Source of the DNA: CAWJMN01 sp963844055
Lineage (GTDB): Bacteria > Planctomycetota > Planctomycetia > Pirellulales > Pirellulaceae
DNA: 64,000 nt
Assembly: GCA_963844055.1 (NCBI GenBank)
Contig: CAWJMN010000001.1
Location: 2,046,001 to 2,110,000, forward strand
Direction: 5' to 3'
Notes under the pieces: model-generated
Database searches by the model: none
What the model was told of the DNA's origin: nothing
What the model saw: only the letters and a program-made list of their open reading frames with translations
Shown here: positions 45,873-54,372 of the stretch, in pieces
Layout of the letters: each line of letters opens with the position of its first letter
How positions within the stretch are numbered: the first letter of the stretch is position 1
Program-made: the position numbers and the translations under genes

Positions 45873-46373
45873 CTATTTTTCCAGCGAACTGAGGCTGGCG
45901 TCGATTCGAAGCTCGACGAGGGTCCATTCACGGCGAATCAGGCTGGCCGTACTGGGTCGATAAAAGTAAAAGTGCCACACAACGGGATAGCGTTCGCACT
46001 TGAAGAGATATCGCACGACTAGAAGGTCGGTGCCATAGGCCTTGAAGGCGACTCGCTCGTGCCCCAGGTAACCGCCGTATTGCTTTTCAAGCTGGCTGGC
46101 TTGCTGGGTGAGTGCGGCAATGGCTTCTCTGCGATCCTTAAGCGGGCTGTTGACCAAAAGATCACGCAATGCGCGATCGATGCCGACGCTTTTGTCGGTA
46201 AAGTTGCGAAAGAACAAGTCCACATTCTTTTGGACCTGTTCGAGCTCGGTTTGAAGTTCTGGCGTGAGCGTTTCTTGCGCACTGCTAGTCGCCGGGACGA
46301 AAGTAATCCCCAATGCCAGCAGGCAGAACATCGACACAGCAAACATCTGCTGGGCAAATCGAAGGCTTGTCAT
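45873..46373 (-). CDS. small secreted protein of unknown function
   Basis: The protein is 166 residues from ATG 46373 (GAGGAAACC upstream); the open frame goes further upstream without a start site. A signal peptide ends near VPATSSAQ. The mature part is helical, then beta: ELEQVQKNVDLFFRNFTDKS, QLEKQYGGYLGHERVAFKAY, and FKCERYPVVWHFYFYRPSTA. No named family is recognised. The shape recalls small periplasmic proteins of the SnoaL or DUF type. It is convergent with the Cys-rich gene (2 bases apart) and follows folC by 59 bases. Confidence 0.75.
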   Translation of the reverse strand: MTSLRFAQQMFAVSMFCLLALGITFVPATSSAQETLTPELQTELEQVQKNVDLFFRNFTDKSVGIDRALRDLLVNSPLKDRREAIAALTQQASQLEKQYGGYLGHERVAFKAYGTDLLVVRYLFKCERYPVVWHFYFYRPSTASLIRREWTLVELRIDASLSSLEK

Positions 46374-46432
46374 GAAGTGGTTTCCTCGAGAGTAAAGCCA
46401 ACTGGTCCCAAAAGTGACAGGCCCTATTCTAG

Positions 46433-47869
46433 TCACGAACGGGTGATGAGGGGACGTAGTTCCGACGCCAAAAAGAAGGAACCTGTCGCACAGATGAGGT
46501 CTTGTGGCTGCGCCAGCGACTGCGCACGTGCTAAAGCAATGGCGGGATCTTGCTGGATCTCCCACGTTGTACCGGCGAGATTATGCGGACCCGCCTCCTG
46601 GGCAATGGCATGCAACTCTGACGGATCAAAAGCGCGTGGATTGTGGAGATACTTCGTCAGGATCACGTGCTGGAAATGGGGCGCCAGCAATTTCAGCATA
46701 CCGGCGGCATCTTTGTCTTTGCTGCTGGCGAAGATCAAGATGCGTCTTGGATTTGAAAATCTTTGGCCAATGGTTTCCGCCACGGCAGCCACGGAAGCGA
46801 CGTTATGTGCTACGTCGATCATGATCGTGGGGTGCGTTGACAAAACCTCAATGCGACCGGCGGGGTTGCACTGGAAGAGCCCCGATTCAATCGTGGCCTC
46901 GGTGATTTTCCAGCCCTTCATGGCCAGTTGGCGGGCAGCGCTGATCGCGCAGGCCGCATTTTCCATTTGATGCTGGCCGAGCAGTTTTAGGTGCAAGGGC
47001 CCCTGCTTGTATTGTGGGTGCTGCGCCGGTTCCTGGTAAATGAACGGATAACCATTGAGAGCAAATGCATCTTCGTCGGCGTTGGGCAAACTTGCCGCCA
47101 ACGGGGAGACATCGAAGTCGACCGTTCGCTGAAGCAGCGGGGCGTTTTGATCTGACGCAATCCGCCGGATAACTTCGCGGGGCTCTTCGTTGACGACACC
47201 TGATACGATGGGAACATTGGGCTTGATGATGCCGGCCTTTTCGGCGGCAATCAGGGCTAGCGTGTTTCCTAATTGGCGGGTGTGATCGAGGCTAATCGTG
47301 GTGATGATGCAAACGTCCGGATTGCAGACATTGGTACTGTCGAGACGTCCCCCCAGGCCGACTTCTAGCACTGCGGCATCCACTTTTTGACGGGCAAAGT
47401 GTAACAGCCCCATCGCCGTCGTGATTTCAAAAAAGGTGTGCTCTCCGAGAATGGGATTGCCGCCAGAGTTTTCACGCGCGGTGACGCTATGAACCGCCCT
47501 TTGAATCTCTGCAGCCAGCGCCACGAATTCTTGCTCGCTACAGGTCGCATTGTTGACGACGAACCGCTCTTCCAAACTGTTCAGATGCGGCGAAGTATAG
47601 AGCCCGACTCGGTATCCGGAGGCTTGCAGAATACTAGCCATCATTGAGGCGGTTGAACCTTTGCCTTTGGTTCCCGCGACATGGACGGCCGGAAAATGAA
47701 GCTGAGGATCACCCAGTTCAGCCAGCAGGCGACGGATGCGGTCGAGCTTGAACTCACCGGTGGAATACGGCACAAGGGTCGTGCGCTCGTAGTTGATTCT
47801 TCCAAAGAGGAAGTCGAGGGCGGACTGTCGATTGCAAACGGGCATCTCTGCCGACATACGGGCCGCCAT
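46433..47869 (-). CDS. folC: dihydrofolate/folylpolyglutamate synthase
   Basis: The protein has 478 residues, in the upper part of the family range. It ligates glutamate to dihydropteroate or folate. Motifs: FPAVHVAGTKGKGSTASMMA (P-loop), GLYTSPHLNSLEERF, the carbamylated-Lys/Mg region VLEVGLGGRLDSTNV, ITTISLDHTRQLGNTLALIA, and MIDVAHNVASV in the C-terminal domain (usual DGAHN). The start among MAARMSAEM is unclear. It reads away from the 870-base gap that precedes the ABC operon. Confidence 0.95.
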   Translation of the reverse strand: MAARMSAEMPVCNRQSALDFLFGRINYERTTLVPYSTGEFKLDRIRRLLAELGDPQLHFPAVHVAGTKGKGSTASMMASILQASGYRVGLYTSPHLNSLEERFVVNNATCSEQEFVALAAEIQRAVHSVTARENSGGNPILGEHTFFEITTAMGLLHFARQKVDAAVLEVGLGGRLDSTNVCNPDVCIITTISLDHTRQLGNTLALIAAEKAGIIKPNVPIVSGVVNEEPREVIRRIASDQNAPLLQRTVDFDVSPLAASLPNADEDAFALNGYPFIYQEPAQHPQYKQGPLHLKLLGQHQMENAACAISAARQLAMKGWKITEATIESGLFQCNPAGRIEVLSTHPTIMIDVAHNVASVAAVAETIGQRFSNPRRILIFASSKDKDAAGMLKLLAPHFQHVILTKYLHNPRAFDPSELHAIAQEAGPHNLAGTTWEIQQDPAIALARAQSLAQPQDLICATGSFFLASELRPLITRS

Positions 47870-47983
47870 CGCCTAGTCTGACAAATACGAAGGGAAGTGG
47901 GTTAGTGCTGGTCGCAGTCATTTTAGCCGCCGAGTGCTGGTTTGGGGATGGAACGACAGCGGGAACATGGCCGGGAAAAAGAG

Positions 47984-48022
47984 AAAGGCCGCTCTAGGGA
48001 GCGGGAACCCTAGGCGGCCTTT
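47984..48022 (-). terminator. strong hairpin with T-rich run on the minus strand
   Basis: AAAGGCCGC (47984-47992) pairs with GCGGCCTTT (48014-48022), and inside it CTAGGG pairs with CCCTAG. On the minus strand it is followed by CTCTTTTTCCC. The structure is typical of a rho-independent terminator but no annotated minus-strand gene lies upstream of it, which suggests a short RNA. Confidence 0.7.
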
Positions 48023-48132
48023 GCAAAGCGGAGAGTCAGAAGTGACCCAGAAATTTATTTTGTTGAGATCGCTAACCACTCAGACTCTACCCAATCTGAA
48101 CAGCTAGTTTGTGATGCTTAGGCAGCTACCTC

Positions 48133-48168
48133 TTACTGTCCCCAAGCTCCACGAATCGTATTTTCAAT
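48133..48168 (-). CDS. candidate 11-codon small ORF with a very strong ribosome-binding site
   Basis: On the minus strand AAGGAGG (48176-48182 region) lies about eight bases upstream of an ATT or, one frame on, TTG codon. The ATT frame reads ENTIRGAWGQ after the first residue and then TAA; the TTG frame gives a 13-codon peptide. ATT is a rare but known start. The hairpin terminator is 110 bases downstream. This could be a leader peptide or small RNA; coding is unproven. Confidence 0.25.
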   Translation of the reverse strand: MENTIRGAWGQ

Positions 48169-48742
48169 AGGCGTTCCTCCTTGAACGGCAGGTTATGTAT
48201 CTCATTGGGTTTTAACCCTGGTGAGCGTTTAACGAGAGAACACATAATGCACCTGGTGTGCCAAAAGTGTCTGGGCCAATGCCAAAAACTTTTGGAGAAC
48301 CAGTAAGCTATTGCTCTAAGTGGCTGTTTTCCAACGGGTTAAGACACGCTAAATTATGTGGAGCGATTGTCGGGCGGCGGGCCAGTGACCAAACGTGTCC
48401 CTGTGGCGTTGTAAATGTTACCAAGGGGGCGGCGGGCGACTTTCGACGACGGCTTGGTTCGGTCGGGCGGGTCTTGCGGATCGTATCTGTTAATTCTAGG
48501 TGCTTGTGCTCAAAGGACTTGAGTCAATCCTTGCGAGAGCTAGCAGGGGCATTTATAGTGCAGCCTGAACCCGATTTTGTAAGGTTTGCATTGGGATTTG
48601 CGGTTTGAAAAATTTACAAGCCGGAACTGAACTAACCCTAGGCTCAGCACGTACATACGGCCAAGCCGTTCGGCGATAGCATCGGTCCGCATCGATATAC
48701 TTTCGTTTTTATTTGTTCTGCTTACTTCTTTGTGGTGTATTT

Positions 48743-49663
48743 ATGTCAGTCCAGACACAGGCGGCACCGGCTCGAAACATTTCGGGTGGCGAAGTGATTA
48801 TCGAGGCCCGAAACCTAACGAAGGTTTACCGGGACTTTTGGGGCCGTCCCAAGGTGCGAGCATTGAATGCCTTGGACCTGCAGATCCGCAAGGGAGAGAT
48901 CTTTGGATTGCTCGGGCCGAACGGCTCGGGAAAGTCGACGACGATCAAGCTGATGTTGGGCCTGTTGTTTCCTACCAGTGGCCAAGCCCTGGTCTTCAAC
49001 AAGGAAGCGTCTGACGTCCATAAGAATGAGCGAATTGGCTATCTGCCTGAGGAATCGTACCTGTACAAGTTCCTCAATGCGGAGGAAACGTTGGACTTCT
49101 ACGGCCGGCTGTTTGATATGCCAGCCTCTGTGCGACGCGAGCGGATTGATGCCTTGATCAAGATGGTGGGGATTGAGAAGGCACGCCGTCGGCAGCTTCG
49201 CGAGTATTCCAAGGGTATGACTCGCCGTATCGGGTTGGCCCAAGCATTGATTAATGATCCCGAGCTGATCTTCTTGGACGAACCGACGTCCGGGCTCGAT
49301 CCGATTGGTACGCGCGAGATGAAGGATCTTATTCTGAAGCTGCGTGACCAGGGGAAGACCGTTCTGATGACGAGCCACTTGCTGCCGGACGTTCAGGATG
49401 TGTGCGATCGTATTGCGATTCTGCACCAGGGTGAACTGAAGGAACTGGGGCGTGTGAGCAGCTTGCTAACCGTTCAAGATGTTTCGCAGATTCGCGCCAG
49501 GAACTTGCCGGATGGTGTTGAAGAGCAGATCAAGGCACTGATTGAGAAGTCGGGTGGCGAGTACTTGGGTATCGACAAGCCAACGCTTTCGCTGGAAGAG
49601 TTGTTCCTCAACATTGTGCGGGACAGCGAAGCACGTCCAGGACGTCGAGCAAAGGGTTCGTAA
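48743..49663 (+). CDS. ABC transporter ATP-binding protein
   Basis: The product is 306 residues from ATG 48743; an upstream start at 48713 is in frame. Walker A is GLLGPNGSGKST, the signature reads REYSKGMTRRIGLAQALIND, and Walker B is LIFLDEPTSGLDPIGTREM with the His switch TSHLLPDV. The order and the C-terminal DrrA-like extension are those of ABC-2 type exporters. The permease gene follows after 65 bases. No strong ribosome-binding site is seen before either start. Confidence 0.94.
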   Translation: MSVQTQAAPARNISGGEVIIEARNLTKVYRDFWGRPKVRALNALDLQIRKGEIFGLLGPNGSGKSTTIKLMLGLLFPTSGQALVFNKEASDVHKNERIGYLPEESYLYKFLNAEETLDFYGRLFDMPASVRRERIDALIKMVGIEKARRRQLREYSKGMTRRIGLAQALINDPELIFLDEPTSGLDPIGTREMKDLILKLRDQGKTVLMTSHLLPDVQDVCDRIAILHQGELKELGRVSSLLTVQDVSQIRARNLPDGVEEQIKALIEKSGGEYLGIDKPTLSLEELFLNIVRDSEARPGRRAKGS

Positions 49664-49728
49664 GGTTGATGTGATCTGTGCCAGGTGTTTTGCTACAGCT
49701 TTCTAGGTAAGACGAATCGGTAAGCCTC

Positions 49729-51627
49729 ATGCCCTTTGAAAATCGCATACTTACGTTTGGGGAATGGTTCCTCGGTTCCGATAAGTTCACCATGTTTGAT
49801 CCCAAAACATGGGATCAACTGGGGTTCATGCTTGGTTCGCTTGTCGTATTGTTCTTGCTGTCGATTGTTGCCCCTTTCGTTTGGTACCTCATGGCGGTCG
49901 TGAAACACGGCCCCAGTGAAGCGTTCTATGTGGTGGCTAGTGCCATCAGTGGCGCTTTCTTTGATGACCTACCACGGTTTTCATTTCGCCGAACGTTCGC
50001 TATTACACGCTTGGCGGTGCAAGAGGCGCTGCGTAATAAGATTCTGATTGGCTTTAGCGTGTTTCTGGTGGTCCTGCTGTTTGCGGGGCTGTTCTTGGAT
50101 ATCACATCGAGCGACAATCCGGCAAGAGTGTATCTGAACTTCGTGCTGTCTATGACCAACTTTTTGGTCTTGATGATGGCCCTGTTTTTGAGCGTGTTCA
50201 GCATCCCTAATGATATTGAAAACCGCACGATCTATACGGTGGTGACCAAACCCGTTCGCGCTGGTGAGATCGTGCTGGGACGGGTGCTGGGTTTCACGGC
50301 AGTGGGAACCGTCATGCTGGTGAGCATGTGCTTTATCAGCTATGTGTTCGTGGTGCGTGGTCTGTCGCACACCCATACGATGAGCATGGCGGATGTGAAA
50401 GCCGACGTGAACGCCAAGGCGGGTAAAGGTGAGCCGTCACGTAAGCGAGGCGAGACTTCCTTTGTTCAGCATCACACGCATTCGGTCTACGTCACTGAAG
50501 AAGATGGCAAGTTGTCGGCCGTGACTGACATTCAACATGGCCATCGCCATTCGGTAAAGATTATGGGAACCGGCCCCGATGCGAAGGTAGAGTTTGGCCC
50601 TGCCGAAGGGGATTTGATCGCCCGTGCTCCTCAGTTTGGCTTCTTGACGGTGCTTGACCGTGACGGCAATGCACCCAAGAAGGGAGAGAAGGGAGGCACG
50701 AATATTGGTAATGAATGGACGTATCGCGGCTATATCGAAGGTGGCAAGACAAAGGCCGTTGCAATTTGGACGTTTCGTGGGATTACACGCCAGCGTTTTC
50801 CTAAGGGGATTCCTTTGGAACTCAATCTGAGCGTGTTCCGAACCTACAAGGGTGATATTGAACGGGGTGTGCTGGGCGAACTTGTTCTGCGGAATCCAAA
50901 AACGGGAAAGACCAGCCCGCCGCGAATCTTTGAATCGCAAGAGTACGTTTCCCAGCGGCTTGATGTGCCGGTGGAGTGGATCACTCCAGCAGGTGCCGAT
51001 GGCAAAAAGGGGAAGGTCGATCTGTTTGAGGACCTTGTCGATGATGGCAAGGTGGAAGTGCGAATTCGCTGTGCCGAAGGGGCGCAGTTCTTTGGCGTTG
51101 CCCGTGCGGATGTGTATATCCGGGCATCGGACGCTTCCTTTGGTGTGAACTTTTTGAAGGGCTACTTGAGCATTTGGTTGCAAATGCTGCTGGTAACCTG
51201 CTTTGGCGTGACCTTCAGCACATTTTTGAAGGGGCCTGTGGCGATGCTGGCAACGATGTCGGCGATCGTGATGGGATTCTTTGTCGATACCATTCGCGGA
51301 GTTTCGACGGGAACTTCCGAAGGTGGCGGACCTGTTGAGTCGCTGATTCGTATTTTGACGCAGCAGAATGTTATGACCGATTTGGAAGTGAACTCGGCCG
51401 TCGTCAGGGTTGTAAAGACCTTTGACGTGATTGTGATGGCGATCATGCACGCCCTGACGTTCATTCTTCCAAACTATCGAACCTTTGACACCAGCGCCTT
51501 TGTCTCTGGTGGGTATGACATTTATGGAGCATTGGTTGCACAGCACTTGCTGGTAGCGATTATTTACTTCTTTGCTGTGACGCTTGTGGGATACTTCTTC
51601 CTGAAGACGCGGGAGATTGCCGGATGA
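49729..51627 (+). CDS. ABC-2 type permease with a His-rich extracytoplasmic domain
   Basis: The 632-residue membrane protein has spans at about 33-56, 105-123, 138-160, 185-208 and, after a large soluble domain, about 490-630. The soluble insert (about 212-485) opens with His-rich phrases: GLSHTHTMSM, then VQHHTHSVYV and IQHGHRHSVK. It lies between spans where an outer-face loop is expected. The rest of the insert is beta-rich. ABC-2 permeases export glycans, lipids or peptides; a His-rich loop suggests metal binding. The stop codon overlaps the start of the next gene (ATGA), so the two are probably translated together. Confidence 0.88.
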   Translation: MPFENRILTFGEWFLGSDKFTMFDPKTWDQLGFMLGSLVVLFLLSIVAPFVWYLMAVVKHGPSEAFYVVASAISGAFFDDLPRFSFRRTFAITRLAVQEALRNKILIGFSVFLVVLLFAGLFLDITSSDNPARVYLNFVLSMTNFLVLMMALFLSVFSIPNDIENRTIYTVVTKPVRAGEIVLGRVLGFTAVGTVMLVSMCFISYVFVVRGLSHTHTMSMADVKADVNAKAGKGEPSRKRGETSFVQHHTHSVYVTEEDGKLSAVTDIQHGHRHSVKIMGTGPDAKVEFGPAEGDLIARAPQFGFLTVLDRDGNAPKKGEKGGTNIGNEWTYRGYIEGGKTKAVAIWTFRGITRQRFPKGIPLELNLSVFRTYKGDIERGVLGELVLRNPKTGKTSPPRIFESQEYVSQRLDVPVEWITPAGADGKKGKVDLFEDLVDDGKVEVRIRCAEGAQFFGVARADVYIRASDASFGVNFLKGYLSIWLQMLLVTCFGVTFSTFLKGPVAMLATMSAIVMGFFVDTIRGVSTGTSEGGGPVESLIRILTQQNVMTDLEVNSAVVRVVKTFDVIVMAIMHALTFILPNYRTFDTSAFVSGGYDIYGALVAQHLLVAIIYFFAVTLVGYFFLKTREIAG

Positions 51628-53360
51628 ACCGTAATGCTTCTTTTACGAGGAAGATTATTTATATCGTCGCTATTGCGATCTTGATGCTGCCCTTGGCAGC
51701 GTTGAGCCAGCCTTCGACTGAGGGAACCAAGGGGAGCTCGGAAGGGAAGTCGGCAGGGGGAACGCTGTCTACCTTGCGGGTGAAGTACGGACTTTCGCAG
51801 GCGGAACTTGGCGAAATTGATCCAGCAAGCGAGACGATGAAGCTCTCTTGCCTTGGTATGCGCGGCATTGCTGCGAACATCCTGTGGCTCAATGCGATTG
51901 AATACAAGAAGGTTGAAGACTTTGACAGTCTTGCCCGGACGATCAATCAGCTGAAGCGGATCGAGCCAAACTTCCTCAAGGTTTGGGATTTTCAGGCTCA
52001 TAACTTGGCTTACAACACCTCGGTGGAGTTTGATAACTACAAACACCGCTATGAATGGGTGAAGAAGGGAATTCGCTTTCTCATCGAAGGAACGCAGTAC
52101 AACCGTGATGAGCCAGGTTTGCTGAATTCTGTGGGTTGGTATGTGGGGCAGAAGATGGGGCGGGCTGACGAAAACAAGCAGTTTCGCATTCTGTTCCGCG
52201 ATGACACCTACTTTCATCAAGAGTTTGAAGAGCAAGGCATTCGTGTGCGCGAGCAGGCGATTGGCGTCGATAACAAGCCGGACAATTGGCTGGCATCCAA
52301 GTTGTGGTTTGACAAAGCGGTGGAGGCAGTGGCAGGTGGCAAGCCGATCCGTTTGAAGTCGTCGCTGCACTTTTATAGTGCTCCGCCGATGGCACTTATC
52401 AATGGTGCTGAAGCGATGGAGAAGGATGGGACTTTCGGCCAACGTGCCAAAACGGCTTGGGATTCGGCATCGGCCAGCTGGGTTGCCTACGGTAACCGTG
52501 ACCTGATGTCTTCGGCAGGATTTACGATTCGTTTGAACTCGCGTGATGCACTCAACAAGGAGATGCTAGAAACGCTGGCCAAGATGGATGCCCTGGATCC
52601 GGGGATCTTGGAGCGGATGAAGAAAGAAGCCGTTGATAAATTGAGCGAGCGGTTCCGCGTGATCTACGACAAGGCTTTGGAAGAGCGTACTCCCGAAGAA
52701 AATGAGATCTACATCTATCAGATTGCTCCTTTATTGCTGCCTGATCCCAATAAGGTTGCGGCCCAAATCAAGGGTGACAAGCGACCTGTGGCGCGTGAAT
52801 TGGCCGATCGGCTAAGTGACCTGGGCCAAGTGATGCGGATGACGGTCAATTATTGTGGCCAAGTGAGCTTCGATGACTGGACGGCTCGCTGTGAGTCAGA
52901 GCAGACCCCCGAGGTTTTGAAGGCCCGCGAGTTGATCTTCGAAGCTGATAAAGAAAAGGACAAGGGAGCCAACCTGTCCGCAGCTCGTAAGAACTACGAA
53001 GAGGCTTGGGTACTTTGGGCCAAAACGCTGGAGAAGTGGCCCATTTTGACCGGCAATGCAGAGTTCCGAGAGTTGGTCGATTCGATCAAGAACTATCGTG
53101 AACTGCTGAATCAGCTGGACGCCGAAATTCCGGCTGATTTCCCGCTGAACAAGTTCCTTTTGGGGCGTCCCGATGGTGCGATGATGCTGAAGGAAGTTCA
53201 GCGGCTGCAGGAAAGCACGACAGTTCCCGTAGGCGAACAGCCAAAATCGGAAACTAAGCCTGTTGAAAAGCCAGCGGAAGCGGCCAAGCCTGCAGAAGAT
53301 GATAAGTCTGCTGAGGCCAAGGCGGAGCCAGCTGAAGAAGCCAAGGAAGCTGCCAAGTAG
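51624..53360 (+). CDS. large envelope protein coupled to the ABC permease
   Basis: The 578-residue protein overlaps the permease stop by four bases. An N-terminal hydrophobic segment (RKIIYIVAIAILMLPLAALS) is a signal peptide or anchor. The body is alpha-helical with TPR-like pairs: MRGIAANILWLNAIEYKKVE, TINQLKRIEPNFLKVWDFQA, LLNSVGWYVGQKMGRADENK. The C-terminus from about 535 is Glu/Lys/Ala/Pro-rich (KPAEAAKPAEDDKSAEAKAE). I recognise no named family. Gene order implies it works with the ABC complex, perhaps as a periplasmic adaptor. Confidence 0.8.
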   Translation: MNRNASFTRKIIYIVAIAILMLPLAALSQPSTEGTKGSSEGKSAGGTLSTLRVKYGLSQAELGEIDPASETMKLSCLGMRGIAANILWLNAIEYKKVEDFDSLARTINQLKRIEPNFLKVWDFQAHNLAYNTSVEFDNYKHRYEWVKKGIRFLIEGTQYNRDEPGLLNSVGWYVGQKMGRADENKQFRILFRDDTYFHQEFEEQGIRVREQAIGVDNKPDNWLASKLWFDKAVEAVAGGKPIRLKSSLHFYSAPPMALINGAEAMEKDGTFGQRAKTAWDSASASWVAYGNRDLMSSAGFTIRLNSRDALNKEMLETLAKMDALDPGILERMKKEAVDKLSERFRVIYDKALEERTPEENEIYIYQIAPLLLPDPNKVAAQIKGDKRPVARELADRLSDLGQVMRMTVNYCGQVSFDDWTARCESEQTPEVLKARELIFEADKEKDKGANLSAARKNYEEAWVLWAKTLEKWPILTGNAEFRELVDSIKNYRELLNQLDAEIPADFPLNKFLLGRPDGAMMLKEVQRLQESTTVPVGEQPKSETKPVEKPAEAAKPAEDDKSAEAKAEPAEEAKEAAK

Positions 53361-53436
53361 GTCGGCGTTTGGCTTTATTGTAAGGAAGCGATTCCCTGGA
53401 GTTCAGTAGGAATCGCCGGTGCTACGGAGGGCAGAA

Positions 53437-54372
53437 GTGAGAATCGCATCGCTTTTGTCCAGCGCGACCGAGATGGTCTGCGGGCTTGGGCTGGAGTCTT
53501 CCTTGGTGGCGATTAGCCACGAATGTGACTATCCGCTAAGCATTCTGAGTCGCCCTCGCGTTACTCGTTCGCTAATTGATTCTTCTTTGTCGAGTCAAGC
53601 GATTGATGATTCGGTTCGTCAGCGATTGCGCCAGGGGCTGCCGCTATATGAAATCGACGAGGCGGCACTGGCTAAGTTACGGCCGGAGCTTCTCTTAACA
53701 CAGTCCCAGTGCGATGTCTGCGCGATTCGGCTGGAGGATGTGCATAAGTTTATTGCCTCGCAGCCTAGCTTGAAAAGCACGAAGGTGATTGCGCTGGCGC
53801 CGCAGTCGTTGTCGGAGGTGCTGGCAGATATCCAAACCATTGGCGATGCTGCGGGGCACACGGCAGAGGCTGGTGAATACATTGCAAAACTGCGAGAGCG
53901 GATTGAGCGAGTGCAGGGGCACTGGGCGGGGCAAGCAAATGGCCAACGGCCGAGGGTCGTTTGCATCGAGTGGACAGAGCCGCTGATGGTGGCGGGAAAC
54001 TGGACCCCAGAATTGATTCGCCTCGCGGGTGGCGAGCCGGGATTAGCAGAAGCCGGAACGCACAGTCCCTATGTTGCTTGGGAAGCGGTTGAGGCGTTTG
54101 ACCCCGATGTATTGTTAATCGCCCCGTGTGGATTTGGTCTGGAGCGAAGTTGGCAAGAGGTGGAGCAGCTATTGGCTGCTGGAAAGCTTTCAAAATTGCG
54201 TGCAGTACAGTCTCAGCGCGCGTTTGTTTTGGACGGGAATGCACTGTTCAATCGAAGTGGACCACGCCTAGTGGATACGGTGGAAGTGATTGCCAGCGTG
54301 CTACATTCACACGCGTTGCCGACCCAGACAATCTCAAAAGCGCCGACAGGAGGTTGGTTCCGCCGCATTTAG
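53437..54372 (+). CDS. BtuF-like cobalamin-binding protein without signal peptide
   Basis: The 311-residue protein starts at GTG 53437, supported by GGAGGG seven bases upstream; another GTG at 53419 is in frame. It is a type III periplasmic-binding fold: RIASLLSSATEMVCGLGLES, VAISHECDYPLS, RPELLLTQSQCDVCAIRLED, RVVCIEWTEPLMVAGNWTPE, FDPDVLLIAPCGFGLERSWQ. It lacks an export signal, a feature shared with a known group of BtuF-like proteins of several phyla. Cobalamin or a metal chelate is a family-level guess; no cobalamin riboswitch was seen. It shares its last four bases with the convergent DUF1501 gene. Confidence 0.85.
   Translation: MRIASLLSSATEMVCGLGLESSLVAISHECDYPLSILSRPRVTRSLIDSSLSSQAIDDSVRQRLRQGLPLYEIDEAALAKLRPELLLTQSQCDVCAIRLEDVHKFIASQPSLKSTKVIALAPQSLSEVLADIQTIGDAAGHTAEAGEYIAKLRERIERVQGHWAGQANGQRPRVVCIEWTEPLMVAGNWTPELIRLAGGEPGLAEAGTHSPYVAWEAVEAFDPDVLLIAPCGFGLERSWQEVEQLLAAGKLSKLRAVQSQRAFVLDGNALFNRSGPRLVDTVEVIASVLHSHALPTQTISKAPTGGWFRRI

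Larger units (their letters stand above)
47870..48742. other. long intergenic region between folC and the ABC operon
   Basis: The 870-base region separates two divergent genes. A frame at 48258-48608 (+) is unsupported. The minus strand carries a candidate short transcript: an AAGGAGG site, an 11-codon frame (48133-48168) and a strong hairpin with a T-rich run (47984-48022). The promoter for folC should lie just above 47869 and that of the ABC operon near 48600-48730; the words TACTTTCG/TTTTATTTG near 48700 are AT-rich. Confidence 0.4.

Noticed and set aside
48258..48608. A 116-codon plus-strand frame before the ABC operon
   Set aside because: No ribosome-binding site, uneven composition, and no recognisable domain.
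50437..51546. A 369-codon open frame antisense to the ABC permease
   Set aside because: It mirrors a clear coding gene, has His/Arg-rich composition without any domain, and no ribosome-binding site; long antisense frames are common in this codon usage.
53361..53436. Possible cobalamin riboswitch before the BtuF-like gene
   Set aside because: Only about 75 bases separate it from the preceding gene and no B12-box-like sequence is present.
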